Shown: in pieces, positions 32,301 to 43,942 of the stretch
How the letters are laid out: the number at the start of each line of letters is the position of its first letter
Numbering within the stretch: position 1 is the first letter of the stretch
Assembly: GCA_022559985.1 (NCBI GenBank)
Contig: JAFJTR010000011.1
Span: 310,001 to 374,000, forward strand
Reading direction: 5' to 3'
From: Parastagonospora avenae f. sp. tritici 18332-5
Taxonomy: Eukaryota; Ascomycota; Dothideomycetes; Pleosporales; Phaeosphaeriaceae
DNA length: 64,000 nucleotides
The notes under the pieces: generated by a model
Told to the model about the DNA's origin: nothing
Seen by the model: the letters and a program-made list of their open reading frames with translations, nothing else
The model's database searches: none
Program-made: the position numbers and the translations under genes

Positions 32301-35300
32301 CACCATGATCCATGGCAGCCTCGTAATTCTGCAAAGCTGATGGAGGATCCCGCTGTACTTCAGCTAGAACTGCGAGGAGCAAGTGGATCCAGCCGCGGTA
32401 GTTGACGTCAGTGACTGTCGAGCAAGCTTCTAAAAGCTGGATAGTGTCCTGGACAAACTTGGTCATCTCTTCCCTGCGTGCATTCTTTGGGTCGTCCCGC
32501 AGAGTCGCCATATAGCATAGCGACAAGTGGTACCTGACGGAGTAATTGAGTCTCTCGCACCAGAGACTACTGAGCATGGGTAGCAGGAGCTCGCCTAGCT
32601 CGACTGCTTCAGCAATGTATCCGTAGAGCGTCAGGACGGGCATTTTCATGGCGAGGTAGATTGACTTCGGCCGTTTTGGGTTGCTGGCCGTTTCTTCGAG
32701 GTACTTGACGTATTCGGCCGAGCTGTGCTCACTATCGGTAAAGATTAGAGACGCATCCTGTACGCCGGTCTTGCCTTGAAGTGCCCTGCAATACTGTCTC
32801 GACCCCATCAGGAACGTCCCACCCCTCATGTCGCGCTGCCAGTTCTTTGTATCCAGCGGTGTGTCTTCTATCGTTGCCTCTACTTCGGCAACATCCTGCG
32901 ACGCCATGACGCGGAAATGGGCTTGCACGCCGAGGTTGAGGAGGGTCAGAATCCTATCGCCCGCGGAGAGTGTCACTTCTAATGCAGCTTCCAGATCAGG
33001 TATTAGATCTCTGACGGGCGTCTCGAGATGGCCGAGGAAGAGTGGGAGAAGAGTTTGCGTTCGCCCAACTGTGTAGTTGTCGTCGGGGTACATTTGGAAG
33101 AGGCGTTTGGCCATAGCGCCCATATCGACAGCAAAGTTCATCATTTGAAAACGTCCTGCTGCAATCGTGCCTAGGTGGACGTATGCTAGGGCGACTTGAG
33201 AGATGGATCCACCTTCAAGATGAGTGTTGATCAGCTTCAGGGTGGCTTGGTAGAACAAGAGACTGTTGGACCAGAATGCAGCGCTGAGCAGTTCCACAAA
33301 AATTGGTCCCATCGTCAAGAGTATCCGATTATCCGCCGTCAGCCGACGAGCTAGGAGCTCCTCCTTGTCCACCTCTTGCATTTTGGCGTAGATCTTCTGA
33401 AACTCGTCGTCACATGCCTCCCACGTTGTCCGCTCAATCGGACATCCCAGCAGTGACAGGCAATCTTTGAGAGCTTGGAAAGCTCCAAAGCTATCCCCCC
33501 GAACTGCGAACACGCGAGACTGTAGGATGAAAGACGATGCTAGGTCGACAGGATTACGTGCGAATTTGAACGTCGTCCGAATCAAGCTCAGGGCTTCATC
33601 AAGCATTGACTGGTGCCAGTAGCATTCGGCTGACCGGACGAAAAGCTGAAGAGTCTCCTGATACGATACATCGGGCTGGGTGTCATCCCAGGGGTTGTCC
33701 TGGAGCAACACAAGGCAGTGCGCAAAGTAGTAGATCCCAGTAGATCGAGCTCCGGATTCGCACGCCGCCTCCCCTGCTTGGTAAAGAACATCTCGGAACG
33801 GCGCTCTTTTCTTCTCACGCGATTTGATGAGGTCTACTGCGAGGCAGATGTGACGGCTTCGCATATACAGCGCCTTTGACCCCAGAGTGAGTTCATCATG
33901 GTAAACCGCTCCTGACGTCACCAACTTCGCTATGAGATAATGCATCATTTGTACGTCCCACTCCTGATCTAGCGAGGACGAGGCCGCAGTCAAATACCGA
34001 TCATGGCTGAAGCGGAACCTCGAGTCATTTTCTCCGGGCATAAGCACGTAGGCAGCAAGAGCAAGGTTAAGAGCTTCTATGGCAGATTCTTTGCCTTCCA
34101 ACAATGGTATGCGTCTTGCGTCCGCGGGCGCGTGCTTAGGGTTCAGGAGCTGCTTCACCATATTAAAGGAAAATGAACCTCCTAGAAGCGAAGCCCAAGC
34201 TATCAGTTTCCGGGTCGAAGGAGGAAGCTCAAGCAGCCGCTTCGAGATGAAGTCGTTGGTTACCGAGGATCCATACTCTGGGCTCTCAAAAACCTCAAAA
34301 ACCTTGTCGAGGTCAAACATCCAATTGTTCTCTCGCCAAGAATAGTACACACATTTCTTTCGATAGCTGCGCAATTGGAGTTAGTTATTGTACTAATTTT
34401 TGATAATCCAGTCACATGTATTGTGTATGACTATCACGTACCCTAGACATTGTTAGCAGAGTTCCGCATCCGAAAAATATAGTACCAAGTAGATCCTTGT
34501 CGTTGTGCGCCAGACGTTATAGTCGGACCGCAAACGAGCAATGCGTCCACTTTGTACCAGAGTAAACGTACATGTATCCAAAATCTCGCGAATGTAAAAC
34601 AGGTTGCCGTGGCTCTTCTCTTGGACAACAGCTACGAGAGGCAGAATGTAGTCTTTGTCGCGATGCAGGGTCTCAGCAACGTATTCGGCTGTCTGTGCTT
34701 CCGTAAATGTGGTCAATTGGATGCGAGTTGCATTTGGTAGTAAGGATCGGAGCTCGCGAGGCAGTACATTCTCGTCAGTGAAAGTGATCATGAATACCAG
34801 GGGTATTTTGGCTTGAACGATGTGGTGGATGAGCTCCGCGCTTTCTTGGTCGGCGTTGTGTACGTCGTCTAAATTCCAGATGCAAAGTTTCTGTACAGCC
34901 TGAAGGTTCAATCTTCGTCAGCAACATTTCATTAGTAGAAGGGTATTCAAGCTTCTGACAAGAGATGGGGTGGCACGTACCAACAGGCGCAACACGTCAA
35001 TGAAAACGTTCATGAATTTAGACGACTTGGAGGCACCTCCACTCCGAAGCCAGGCCTCCGCAGTGTGTCCAGAGCTGCCGCAATGTATGACCGGAGATGA
35101 TGCACGCCGATCTCGTTCCATGCCCCTACTCGTTTCTACAACTTTCTGTGGCTTTGACGCGCCTGTGTTTAGTAGCCAGTCCGGGAGATCCAAGTATGTA
35201 CGGAGCACGGTCCATACACCTGTGTTCTTGAGGAAGCCCCTGAGGCTGTTGTGAAAATCCGTTGAAACATCCGCTTCGCTGAAAATTTGCCGGAACAAAG

Positions 35301-37201
35301 ACGACATGAGCCGGAGAATGGGCTCAAACGGCGCTCTCCTACTAGTATCGAACTTTGCTGTGGCAAAGTATCCGGATCTTCTGGCTGTGCTCTGGATGCT
35401 CTGCACCAGGCGCGACTTGCCTAGACCAGTGGCTCCAGATATGGCTACTACCTCGCAACGAGCTTTGTGCCGGAATTTTCTCGTGTTAGACATGGTGCGA
35501 AGCAGCGAGCTCTCCGTGTTGGACGACGTCTGGTAAGATCGAGAGTGAGACACGTTGCCCTCAACGCTGTTGTTAGAAGGACCTCTGGAAGACTGTTGAA
35601 GTTGAGGTCGAACCGGTGTCTCATCAGTCAGAGATTTCTCCGTAGCCACGCTGTCTTGAGATCGCTGATGTATGGATCGTGCAGCGTCCATGAAAACCGG
35701 CGTCGCAGAAGACATGCTGTTCAATCGGCTTTCCGAGCCTCTTGAACTATTGCTGTCAGACATGAGATCGTCGAGTATTTCCAGTCGCTGATCTGAGTAG
35801 GAAGAACTTGAACTCAAGCTCAAGCTATTGAAATTCTTCAAGCCACCTCGTCGGCGTTTGGCGGCGCGTTCGATGACGTTGATAATAGTCTGTCGCTCCT
35901 TCTCACGGGCTATCAGCTTGAGAGGGAGATTGAAGAAGCATGATATGTCTTTGGTGCCGACTTGAAATGATTTCAGGCCCTCACTGTCGCCCTCGGACAA
36001 GAGCTCTCTGATACGAATGAGGTCAGATTTAAGGCCGGACGTGGAATGATATCGATCTTCAATATTTCTCTGCGTCATCTTCTGTATGATGTCTGACAAG
36101 GCAACCGGTATGTCGATGCGTTTTGAGGAGGCTGGAGGTATACGCCGACTTATCACACTTTGCATCACGTCGAGCGCTGTAGTGCCATCGAAAGGCGTAG
36201 TACCGCAAAGCATGGCATAGAAAAGAATGCCCAGGCTGTAGATGTCAGTTCGACTATCCGGCTCAGCGGGCATGCGACCGGTCTGTTCGGGGGCGACGAA
36301 GGCAAGCTTTAGCTCAATGCCGACCTCACGGCTCAACGAGTTCCAGCCGGCAGAGGTGAGACCGTTCTCAAAGGACCTTGCCCCACTGCCAAAATTGATC
36401 ATCTTCACTGTGCCATCTGAAGCGAAGTGGAATGCATCCCCACGCAGTTCTCCGTGGACGATCTCGTGGCCATGGTGCAATATCTCGAGACATTCAGTTG
36501 CGCCAACGGCAAAGTCTAGGAAGGTAAGAAGTGGCACGCCGGCATCAGGCTGCGGGGTGGATGATCGCCAGTTGTTCTCCGCGCCAGTAAACCGGTACCA
36601 ATTTGGGCCGAAAGTGACCAGGTCCTTGAGGAAGTTGGGGCCTGGAGAGGGAAACGTCAGTTCAGCAACAGGCAGCCTGGAGACATACGCAGATCTTACC
36701 TGGCGCTTCAAATATGCTGGCTACAAGCGGCTCCTCTCCCGCTTTTGACGGCAGCCTCACAAACTCAATTGGCCGAACAAAGTGTCTGGACTCGGGATCC
36801 GACTTTTTCACCACGAGCTTAGATAACTGGAATTCACGCTCCAGACGCAGTGTATGTGTCGATACACGACACACAACAGGCCGCCCTTGAAGTATCTCTG
36901 TACCGTGGCTGTGAGTGATGGCGCTGGTATCGGATCCGGAGCTTCTGTGGCTTCGCGTCAGGCCCGGGCGACTCGAGTCTGGCGAATGCGACGAGAAGGG
37001 CGTGGGCGAGGTGAGGGCACTTCGGGAGGACGGGCGCTCGGTGGAGGAAGTCTTCTCGTAGCCAAAGAAGTGCCAGTTGTCGTAGGATGAGTGGAATGGC
37101 TCGATCTTGGGGTCCCAGACGTAGTTGTGAAGCTCGATCAGACGCGCAAATATGTGGGAGAAGCGTGCAGCACGCCCCGTTTCCGTGTCTGCGGGCGCCA
37201 T
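29392..37201 (-). CDS. Hybrid histidine kinase with N-terminal pseudokinase, AAA-type ATPase and GAF domains (group X-like)
   Basis: Exons in transcript order are 36700-37201, 34981-36641, 34572-34899, 34442 (one base), 32246-34366, 31787-32189, 29865-31530 and 29392-29816, giving 2368 residues. Domains in order: a protein-kinase-like fold (about 170-480) with APEQTGRM and DIYSLGILFY but HGELRGDAF for the catalytic loop and NFGSG for DFG, so probably inactive; a P-loop ATPase (SGATGLGKSRL near 565, Walker B WNLDDVH in exon 3); a long helical region; GAF (about 1680-1835); HisKA with phospho-accepting His about 1893 (NVSHELRTPLNG); ATPase boxes (LMNLLSNSYKFT, DTGIGIP, GGTGLGLSI); and a receiver with Asp about 2217 (LMDVQMP), MTASA and LAKPV. 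This matches Candida Chk1 and fission yeast Mak2/Mak3-type sensors, which signal oxidative stress through Ypd1 to the HOG/SAPK and Skn7 branches. The intron 31531-31786 is unusually long at 256 bp. Confidence 0.9.
34442..34442 (-). other. Putative one-nucleotide micro-exon of the histidine kinase gene
   Basis: Exon 3 ends at 34572 with GAT ACA T before donor GTACGT (34571-34566). A full acceptor with branch (GCTAACAATGTCTAG) ends at 34443. One G (34442) follows, and immediately a second perfect donor GTACGT (34441-34436). The second intron ends with CTAACTCCAATTGCGCAG at 34367. Joining T, G and C makes TGC (Cys) and gives DTC-YRKKC in the frame of both flanking exons. Introns are 129 and 75 bp. 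The one-intron alternative needs a weak GTTTAC donor and adds a Thr. Confidence 0.65.
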
Positions 37202-37898
37202 TCTGGCACTGTGTATACCTTCACGCTATATGGCGGGCGAGCTGGTGCTGGGCATAATTCCCGGTGGGGCTGTGGAGCTCAGTATTGATGCCCAGGTCAT
37301 GTCGCGCAAACGGCGACAGTCATGGCGATGGAGAGATTCGAACGTGGCTAGGGATAGTGATGGCGGTGGCGACGGCGACGGCGATGGCGCTCTACGGTGC
37401 GGCGGCGGAGGGTTTGAGGGGATGTCTCTGGGTAGCATGCACTTCTGGGCTGACTGATGGGCATCTAAGTCGCAATGATACAAAGCTGGTCGACTAATCC
37501 CCACACCAGCCAGCGGGACATCGGGGATCGACCAACAGCACGCTCCGACATCAGCGTCAACCAGCACCCGCATCATCACTTGTGAGGCTTAGGTAACGGC
37601 GGAGTTGCAGCTTCACCACCCATTTCGCCGTGATACAAGTCCTTCACTCTGGGCCGTGCCTGCCTGATTCACATTTACTGGATGCATCCAAGACGCAGCA
37701 GTCACATTACGTAGCCGCGACGGCTCCACCCTCCCCCACCACGCCTCGACCGACTGACTGGGAACCCCTCGAGAATTCAAGACACCCATGTATAGGCACA
37801 ATTACTGCACACCACGGTAGCCTGCACCGCTTCGGAAAAACCCTGGGCCGCTGCAGCCAGCAACTGCACCGTCCGCAGTGACACTTCAATGTCCCACC
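37202..37898. promoter_or_regulatory. Bidirectional promoter region, histidine kinase / ankyrin-DIL gene
   Basis: Head-to-head starts 697 bp apart, with no gene between. A GGCGACGGCGACGGCGATG-like GC-rich stretch lies near 37360-37390. No TATA box stands out. Confidence 0.45.
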
Positions 37899-40375
37899 AT
37901 GGAGTCGCCCGACAACGAGCATGCCTTCCCCGGCGAGGACGCCCCGAGGCCACGACAGCTGCCCTCCGATCTGCCCACCTCGCTCGACGACCGCCGCAAT
38001 GTCAACATAATGAACGATGAGACAGAGATATACGACGCCTGGCAAGGTGGCAGCACCTTCATCACCACGCCAATGCCCGCCCGGCCGCTAAACTTCAACC
38101 TCTCCCTGGACGACCCGAGCTTTGGCGATGAGGACATGCACCAGCTGGAGGACAGCGACAGCCGCCTCGTGCAGATGCTGGCCCACCAGGCCCGCCTAAA
38201 GAACGAAAACGCAGGCGACGAGGCAAAGGTTGTCGCTGACGAGAAGCTCTCGCACGACGAGAAAAGGGAGGCACTACAGGGACTCTTCACGCTGGCCGCC
38301 TCCAATGGCGAGCTCGAGCGGGTGAAGCGGCTGCTGGACGGCAAAACAAAAGAGTACATCAACATCAACGGCGTCGACGCTGAAGGAACCCCTCCCCTGG
38401 TCTATGCAAGCTGTTTTGGACACGAGGACGTGGCAGCAGTTCTGATTGAGGAAGGTGCCACCGTCGACATCCAGGACAAGAACCGCTGGACGCCGCTGAT
38501 GTGGGCCATGACCAACAGACACAAGGCCATTGTGAAGCTCCTTCTCGACCATGGAGCGTCCCCCGACGTCAAATCATCTGGTGGGCGGACGGCCTTCGAC
38601 TTTGTCGAGCCCAACAGCGAGATTTCCGAATACCTCCACGAGAGCGGATACGCCATCGGAAATGCCGGTGTCGGCGACGACTTCTACAACTCTGGCTTCG
38701 AGCAGGATCGCTTCGAACAGGAGATGCACGAGAACGACTTGAAGCGTCGCATGATGATGGAGAGCGCGTTCAACCTAGAGGTCGACATTGGAAACTTGGG
38801 TCTGGACGAACAGCCAGAGGCATGTCTCCCACTACATTCTTGAAGCGCGACTAACAAGCACAGACCCCAGAGGAGCCAGGGGAAGAGGCACAAGAGTTCA
38901 TATGGGATAGGTGCCTGAACGACCAGATGTTCGTCTTCCAGGAGAGCGAGCTCGAGCGCATACTCGACATCATCATCACGAACATGACGCCGCAGCGTTC
39001 CCCGTCCCAGAAACCAGTGCCGGCAAACATCCTATTCCTCAGCGCTCGATATGCGAATTACCACGCCAGCCCAGAGCTGCTCGAAACGCTTCTCGAAGCC
39101 GCGATGACCAAAATCAACGAGGTTGTGGAGAGATACCAGTGGGACATGACCGTTTTGGCTTTCTGGATGTCCAACGCGACCTTGCTCCTACACTATCTAA
39201 AGAAAGACCCCGGTGTCATGGGCGCAACAACCGACTTCCAGCTGCAGATGGCGGAGCTGATCAACGAAATCTTTATCTTGATCATCCGAGACGCGGAACG
39301 TAGAATGGACAAGAACTTGGACCAGGCTATGCTTGACCACGAGCCAATGCCGGGATTTGAAGATGTGCAGTTCCAGCACGAATGGAAGATCTTCCGCTCA
39401 AAACCAAAGGCCAAACCAATTGAGCCCATCGAGAAGCGGTTCAGGCCTCCGTCCCCAAAGCGAAGAGCACAGCCATCGCCACGCAACATAACGTCGCTCC
39501 TGTCGTCCACTTTATTTGTCCTCGATCTGTACGACGTGCACTCTGTAATCACAGCGCAAATCCTTTCACAATTGATATACTGGCTGTCGACTGAGATCTT
39601 CAATCGAATCATGTCTAATCGAAAGTTCCTCGCCCGCACGAAGGCCATGCAAATACGCATGAATGTATCTACACTCGAGGACTGGGCGCGATCGAACAAC
39701 CGACAGCCGGAGCACTACGAGAACGGTTCAATGACATCCACCGGCGAGAACACGGTAGATTCAGCGAAACGGCACCTTGAACCACTTGTGCAGTTACTTC
39801 AATGGCTGCAATGTTTTTCTTCACTTGGGGAGGATCTGGAAAGCCTTGTAGGCACCTTGCAACAACTTACGAGGCTATCACCACAACAACTTCTGCACAC
39901 AGCTAAGTACTACCGGCCTGAAGTCGGTGAGAAGGGATTGCCAAAGAGCGCTTCCAAATACATTGTACATCTCCAGAAAGCCGCTGCAGATCGGAAGATC
40001 GCACGCGCGAGATCTCCCAACCCACAGCAGAAGACAGTGGACTCCGCACCTACGACTCCGGTGAGACCAACAGCGCCGAACATCGCCTCGCCGTCACCCG
40101 CACCTTCTCGTCAGCTTGAAGAGGACGAGAAGGACGAACCGCCGGACGAACTGCTTCTAGATCCTTCGTACATGCTGCCATTCTCCTTGCCAACATCGAC
40201 CGACATGCTCATCAGCTATGGCGCCGGATTTGGGGGCATGAACAGGGAACGAGAACGGAAATATATCCCAACCGTCCCACCAGAGTTCATGGCTAAGCTT
40301 GATCTCAACGGTGGCAACAAGAACGGGGGAACCTACTACGAAGACACACAGTGGAATGATCGCAGCTATGGGTGA
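37899..40375 (+). CDS. Ankyrin-repeat and DIL (dilute) domain protein, 810 residues
   Basis: Two exons (37899-38819 and 38864-40375) are joined by a 44 bp intron with a GC donor (GAG|GCATGT), a GACTAAC branch and CACAG acceptor. The GC donor restores the frame at phase 0, giving EQPE-TPEEPG. Residues about 130-265 hold ankyrin repeats (GTPPLVYASCFGHEDVAAVLI, cut by an unusual start, then NRWTPLMWAMTNRHKAIVKLL). Residues about 330-660 form a DIL domain as in the cargo-binding tail of class V myosins (QLIYWLSTEIFNRIMSNRKF). The Pro/Ser-rich stretch near 520-590 lies between helices of the DIL region. Such ankyrin-DIL proteins are found across filamentous ascomycetes and are presumed adaptors in membrane traffic or polarity; the role is inferred. 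Confidence 0.88.
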
Positions 40376-41140
40376 AGATGCTGCAGTACATCATTCGCTT
40401 GTGGCCGAGCTAATCCTTGCTTGATCATAGGTGCTTCCATGCTCGCTGGTTGAGAAACAGACCACGTACAATGACTGGGTTCGCACTCTGATTCAGTGTC
40501 CGCAACTAGAACGCCCATGAGCCCCCGGCCCAATACCTCACTCTGTCTGCAACCAGTCAAAAGAGGACTATGTGGGAGGAACATGGCACGTCGTGTGCCG
40601 TTATTGGTACTGCGCTTAGTGGGCTAACCCTCGGGCCCTTGAAAATGCATTGCAGACACCGACAAAACTCGTCTGACACAAACGTCGGGGCGTATTTCAG
40701 ACCTGATATTTTCTTTATGATCATCATACCCGACTTGTTGCATAGAAAGCGAAGGAGAATGGAGTCAACGAAATAGGGGTCAACTTGGATAAGATCAATA
40801 CAACAACTTCAGGTCCAACATGGATATTTTTCATCGAGCGAAGAAGACCCCACAGTTGTTACTCGTTTCTCTCAGCGAACATGCATCCGCTCAGAATAAA
40901 AGTTTGCAACACTTGCTATCTCCGTCATCGGACCCATATTCAACGGTATCTCTAGGTTATCGGCGGATCCCGATCGCTCCAGGTACATTTCCGGAGCTCT
41001 CAGGGTCCAGCAGCTACCCCACTAACCATCATTGGCACCCCGCCATAGCCATCTCGAGTGTTCCTTTTCTTCTCCAGCAAGCTAACTGAAGTTTGTGTGT
41101 AGCACGAAAAGCAACTGTACATTCTGAAGTCCCCGTCATT
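40376..41140. other. Intergenic
   Basis: The 3' end of the ankyrin-DIL gene and the promoter of allantoicase. No gene seen. Confidence 0.5.
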
Positions 41141-42277
41141 ATGGAAATTCGCAGCTTTGACCCCGAGGATGTGAAGAGCATTGCGACTTCCGCAGCTCGC
41201 CAAATCCCTGCAGACCAGATTGACTCCACTTTTAAGTCGCAGTACACAGGTACGCAATGGCACTCGTGAACTTTCACAGACGCTCGCTGATGGATATGAC
41301 CAGATCTCATCTCCGCTCCTCTGGGCTCAAAGGTCCTATCCTTCAGCGACGAATGGTTTGCGGCCGCCGAGAACCTCCTGACACCCACGCCCCCAATTCG
41401 CAAGCCGGGAGTGTTCGTACACACGGGAGCTTGGTATGATGGGTGGGAGACGCGACGCCACAACCGTGAACCTGCAGACTGGGTCGTTATACGACTAGGC
41501 ACTGCAAGTGGCAAGGTCGCCGGTGTTGAAATCGACACCGCCTTCTTCAATGGCAACCACTCGCCCGAAATTGCAGTTGAGGGTGCGTTCATAACAGACG
41601 AGAAGGAAGAGGAGGCAGTCAAGAAGGCAGACTATGCTGGATGGGAGGCTATCCTGGCGAAGCAGGAATGCGGGCCAAGTCAGCGACACGGCTGGCTGCT
41701 GGATAGCATCACAGAGAAGGCGTACACGCACGTCAGACTCCTCATGTACCCCGATGGTGGTATCGCGCGTTTTCGCCTGTATGGTGTGGCTGTACCTGTC
41801 TTTCCACAGGACACTTCGGCCGTCTTCGAACTCTCGGCGACCGTCATGGGTGGGGTCGCAACTTCCTGCTCAGACCAGCACTTCGGCACAAAAGACAACC
41901 TCCTGCTACCCGGCCGAGGCAAGGACATGGGCGATGGCTGGGAGACGAAGCGCACGCGGGGCGAGCACGTTGATTGGACTATCGTTCGTCTGGGTGCGAA
42001 GGGAGAGATTGACAACATTGTCATCGACACTGCACATTTCCGTGGCAACTTCCCGCAGGAGGTCCAAGTGTTTGCTGGTTTGTTTGAGAAGGAACCAACG
42101 CACGACGACAAGGAGTGGGTGGAGGTACTGGAGCCACAGAAGAGCGGGCCAGATAAGGTGCACGTGTACAAGGATGAGTTGAAGGAAATCAAGGGACGGG
42201 GCTACACACACGCCAAGCTTGTCATCATCCCCGACGGCGGCGTGTCGCGCTTCAAAGTATTCGGAAAGCGAGTGTAA
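41141..42277 (+). CDS. DAL2: Allantoicase (purine degradation)
   Basis: Allantoicase hydrolyses allantoate to ureidoglycolate and urea, letting the fungus use purines as nitrogen source. Two exons (41141-41249 and 41304-42277) around a 54 bp intron encode 360 residues, the usual length. The two homologous jelly-roll halves of the family are visible, each with a W-ET-R/K-R motif and closing PDGG: DGWETRRHNREPADWVVIRLG ... MYPDGGIARFRLYG, and DGWETKRTRGEHVDWTIVRLG ... IPDGGVSRFKVFG. The splice junction gives YTDLISAPLGSKVLSFSDEWF, standard for the enzyme. It is cytosolic and in fungi is normally under GATA-factor and purine control. Its stop lies only 47 bp from that of the convergent MOSC gene. 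Confidence 0.96.
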
Positions 42278-42324
42278 ATTGGTAGAAGAACATACACCTC
42301 TGTCCTCTATTGCCACGTGACCCA

Positions 42325-43641
42325 TCAAGCCAGCCCTGGCCAACCTGCAAGCAAAAGTCAGCAACCCATTCCCACAAACTTGAAAATTAAACTTACTCCA
42401 AATCGTCAGCCCATCATTCACCTTGCTCACATTGACCCGATCCCCCACCCGCACAACCTCGCTCTTCTCCCCGACGCCCCAGAAACTATACCGCCCAAAC
42501 ACAGGACTCCATTTCGCCCCAATATCTATCCTGCGATCCTTCTGCAGCCTTTTGAGCACCTCCCCTTTCGCGCCCACCCCGGGCTTCCCCGTCTCATAAT
42601 CAATATTGATACTCTTGCACCTCACACAGTTATGCGCCATGACAATCTCGGTGCGATTGTTGATTTTCAATTTCCCCCAGTAGTCCTCCTGATACGCCTC
42701 AAACGCCCCTGCGATGACAATATTCGGGCGGAATTTGGTGATGTCCATTTCCTCGCCCTCCGGCAAGCGCGAAGACACGTCTTCCAGCGACGTCTGCGAG
42801 CAGATGAGGTACGGCGCGCAGTCGGCGAAGCCGATGCGCCACTGTGTATTCTGACGCAGGCCCATCAGCCGCTCGACGTAGCCTTTTGTAAACGGCAGCT
42901 TGTCGCGCAAGAAGCGGGTTAGCGGGTCGGGTTCGATGGGCTGCATGTCTTCGAAGAGGACGGCGCGCGTGCTGGCCCCGAGATACACGAGCATCACTTC
43001 GTACCCGAAACACTCGGAGAACCACGCGCTGTAGTGCGCAGGCATTTTGTAGCCCGAGGCCGGACTGGAGTGCAGGTTCACCTCGTAGGATTCGAGCTTT
43101 GAGGTATCTGGGTTTAACGGGATGGTGACGGATTTCTCAGCGGTGGCGTTGCCAAAGGCGCGGAAGGTGATGCGTAGGGACCCGTCGGCGTCGTTGTAGC
43201 CTGTGATTTCCTGGAAGAATTGGGTCATTTCGGGTTGCCGGGATACGGCCATCGGTTTGGGCCCTTCTGGGGTGATTTGTAGGAGAATAAAAGTTCCTGT
43301 AATCGTTAGACACCGAATGGTAAGGCCTGGAGCGTGACGAAGTACGGTCGTGTTTGAAGCCGTGGGGCGTGCCTAACGCTTCTTGCACTTTCACGCCTCG
43401 GAGAGATTTGATCGGGTAGACATAGATCTTGTCCGAAGTCAGTATCCATATCTATCCCAACAACTTCACTTACCTCAGAGATCCGCATAGCCGTAATTCG
43501 ATGAATCAGCGGACTCAAAAAGTTCAAAAGGTAGTACACCGCGAACGGCACTACACACAGCGCCGTAATCAGATAAACCGGCGGCACCTTCTCAATCTCG
43601 AACCTCCGCTCCTTGTCCCATTCGAATTCCACTTTCTCCAT
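42325..43641 (-). CDS. MOSC-domain protein with N-terminal membrane anchor, 389 residues
   Basis: Four exons (43474-43641, 43346-43427, 42397-43296, 42325-42344) with introns of 46, 49 and 52 bp. Residues 22-44 form one membrane span (VYLITALCVVPFAVYYLLNFL). The beta-barrel domain follows (IYVYPIKSLRGVKVQEALGT, then R-TFILLQITPEGPKPMAVSR), and the MOSC domain binds a molybdenum cofactor sulfur through the cysteine of HNCVRCKSINID. The layout matches mitochondrial amidoxime-reducing component proteins and other fungal MOSC proteins. The last exon is only 20 nt and ends TIW-SWPGLA, a tail I associate with this family. Without that splice the frame would run about 490 nt further, antisense to allantoicase. 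The likely location is an outer mitochondrial or ER membrane; the substrate is unknown. Confidence 0.92.
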
Positions 43642-43942
43642 ATTGGCTCGTCACTGTAAGTGAAGGCAGAAGGACAGGGTGTTAAGAAAGGAACAACAGA
43701 ATTGAAAAAAGATGTCGTCAGACCATAGGGCGCACCCCACGTGTGTCAGTACCAAGCAATGCCCAGGATGTAGTGGCGGGCTAACCTCGGTTGAAGTGGC
43801 GCTTATCAGATCGGGCATGGGATACGACCATTGCCATGTGTACCGACTTGCTGATGCCTCACATGTTTTATGGATTATGTCTTTGAAAGTGGTGTGACTG
43901 ATGACGCGATGAGATTCCAATTACATAACACTTTGCCGCTTA
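43642..43942. other. Short spacer between MOSC and Bre4-like genes
   Basis: It contains the MOSC promoter and the 3' end of the Bre4-like gene, both on the minus strand. No gene seen. Confidence 0.5.

Noticed and set aside
34443..34571. Read-through of exon 3 into a 152-codon frame ending at 34453
   Set aside because: It would truncate the kinase before the GAF and HisKA domains, and the stretch contains a strong donor and acceptor pair.
41906..43252. 448-codon minus-strand open frame overlapping allantoicase
   Set aside because: Only the part above 42397 is MOSC coding; an intron and 20-nt last exon end the gene at 42325, and the rest is antisense to allantoicase.
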